A stretch of DNA of 23,243 bases from an uncultured Clostridia bacterium. GTDB lineage: Bacteria > Bacillota_A > Clostridia > Christensenellales > Aristaeellaceae. The position numbers and the translations under genes are program-made. Where the stretch lies: contig CAMJTZ010000010.1 in the NCBI GenBank assembly GCA_946408865.1, positions 1 through 23,243 of the forward strand, in the 5' to 3' direction. This document shows, piece by piece, positions 22,787-23,243 of the stretch. Under the pieces are notes generated by a model. It worked only from the letters and a program-made list of their open reading frames with translations. It ran no database searches and was not told the DNA's origin. How positions within the stretch are numbered: the first letter of the stretch is position 1; every line of letters begins with the position of its first letter.

Positions 22787-23243
22787 ATGCCGAACAGAGA
22801 CCGGATTCTGCTTCTTTTGCAGACACTGAAGAAAAATTCGGACGACGAAACCTGGCTGACCACGGCGGATCTCCGCGCCGTGCTGGAGGCGGAGGGTTAT
22901 GAATGCTCCATCCGCACCCTGCGGAAAGAGGTTCAGTCCATTATCGACAGCGGATATAGGATCGATATCCGGGAATCGGAAGGCCTGCCCACAAAGTATG
23001 CCTGGAAGGCAAGGAAGTTCACCCCCGCGGAACTGCAGATCCTGATCGACGCGGTTTCTTCCTCGCAGTTTATTCCGGAAAAGCAGAGCCGGAAGCTGAT
23101 GAACCGCCTTACCGCCATGGCCGGTCCTTCCCACCAGGGAGAACTGAAGCCGCAGATCTTAATCTCCGAGCATATTAAGGCAAAGAACCGGGATATGATC
23201 CATTCCGTCCAGGCCATCCGCAAAGCCATGGACGGAAACCGGA
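22787..23243 (+). CDS. HTH/WYL-domain transcriptional regulator (3' end outside window)
   Basis: 152 complete codons are present and the frame is open at the window edge. It begins MPNRDRILLLLQTLKKNSDD. A winged helix-turn-helix occupies about 5-60 (LTTADLRAVLEAEGYECSIR, then TLRKEVQSIIDSGY), as in DeoR/YafY-type regulators. The following KYAWKARKFTPAELQILIDAV matches the linker found before WYL domains, and the stretch up to residue 152 (LISEHIKAKNRDMIHSVQAI) fits the lead-in to WYL. The ligand and targets are unknown. Start chosen for GAGGA (22775-22779) eight bases ahead and the promoter just upstream. Such proteins usually run to about 300 residues. Confidence 0.85.
   Translation, partial: MPNRDRILLLLQTLKKNSDDETWLTTADLRAVLEAEGYECSIRTLRKEVQSIIDSGYRIDIRESEGLPTKYAWKARKFTPAELQILIDAVSSSQFIPEKQSRKLMNRLTAMAGPSHQGELKPQILISEHIKAKNRDMIHSVQAIRKAMDGNR

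Overview
The window looks like a chromosomal segment of a moderately GC-rich member of the Clostridia (Bacillota). Supporting signs are the purine-rich Shine-Dalgarno sites (AGGAGG/GGAGG), sigma-A type TTGACA/TATAAT promoters, a MalEFG-type sugar importer operon without its own ATPase, a RecD2-type helicase, a WYL regulator and a MazEF pair. The gene content (sugar importer, GH113-like mannanase, further glycoside-hydrolase-like protein) suits a gut or rumen carbohydrate fermenter. The taxonomic placement is inference. I saw no rRNA, tRNA, CRISPR array, insertion sequence or phage gene.

Layout. 1-4440: a regulated sugar ABC importer operon. A promoter with two upstream palindromes drives a solute-binding protein without a lipobox. 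A structured intergenic region follows, then two permeases, the second with a large N-terminal extension carrying a coiled coil, then a terminator. 4469-5079 (minus): a MazEF-like toxin-antitoxin pair with its own promoter. 5216-7976: a short leader ORF, an ABC exporter and a SAM methyltransferase. 8102-9898: a cytoplasmic GH113-like glycosidase and an acyl-ACP thioesterase. 9950-12581 (minus): a secreted protein with two transglutaminase-like modules, one of them apparently dead. 12615-15387: a RecD2 helicase fused to a DEDDh 3'-5' exonuclease. 15391-18955: a GAF-GGDEF diguanylate cyclase followed by a glycoside-hydrolase-like protein, ending in a terminator shared with the convergent gene. 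18969-21101 (minus): an exported M13 zinc metallopeptidase. 21174-22500 (minus): a TetR regulator overlapping a DUF998 membrane protein, with an operator inside the promoter spacer. 22500-22676: an orphan hydrophobic ORF. 22717 to the end: the start of an HTH/WYL regulator.

Most notable points. (i) A duplication scar: the 3' end of the thioesterase gene plus its downstream intergenic sequence (79 bp, 3 mismatches) also lies directly upstream of the methyltransferase, while behind the intact thioesterase only the start codon and last ~10 codons of a second methyltransferase remain. The end of that remnant now doubles as the terminator of the convergent transglutaminase gene. (ii) A chain of mutually exclusive hairpins between the binding-protein gene and the first permease gene. 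(iii) The RecD2-exonuclease fusion. (iv) The extended MalG-type permease. (v) The live/dead tandem transglutaminase protein.

All functional calls come from reading motifs by eye; no database search was run.
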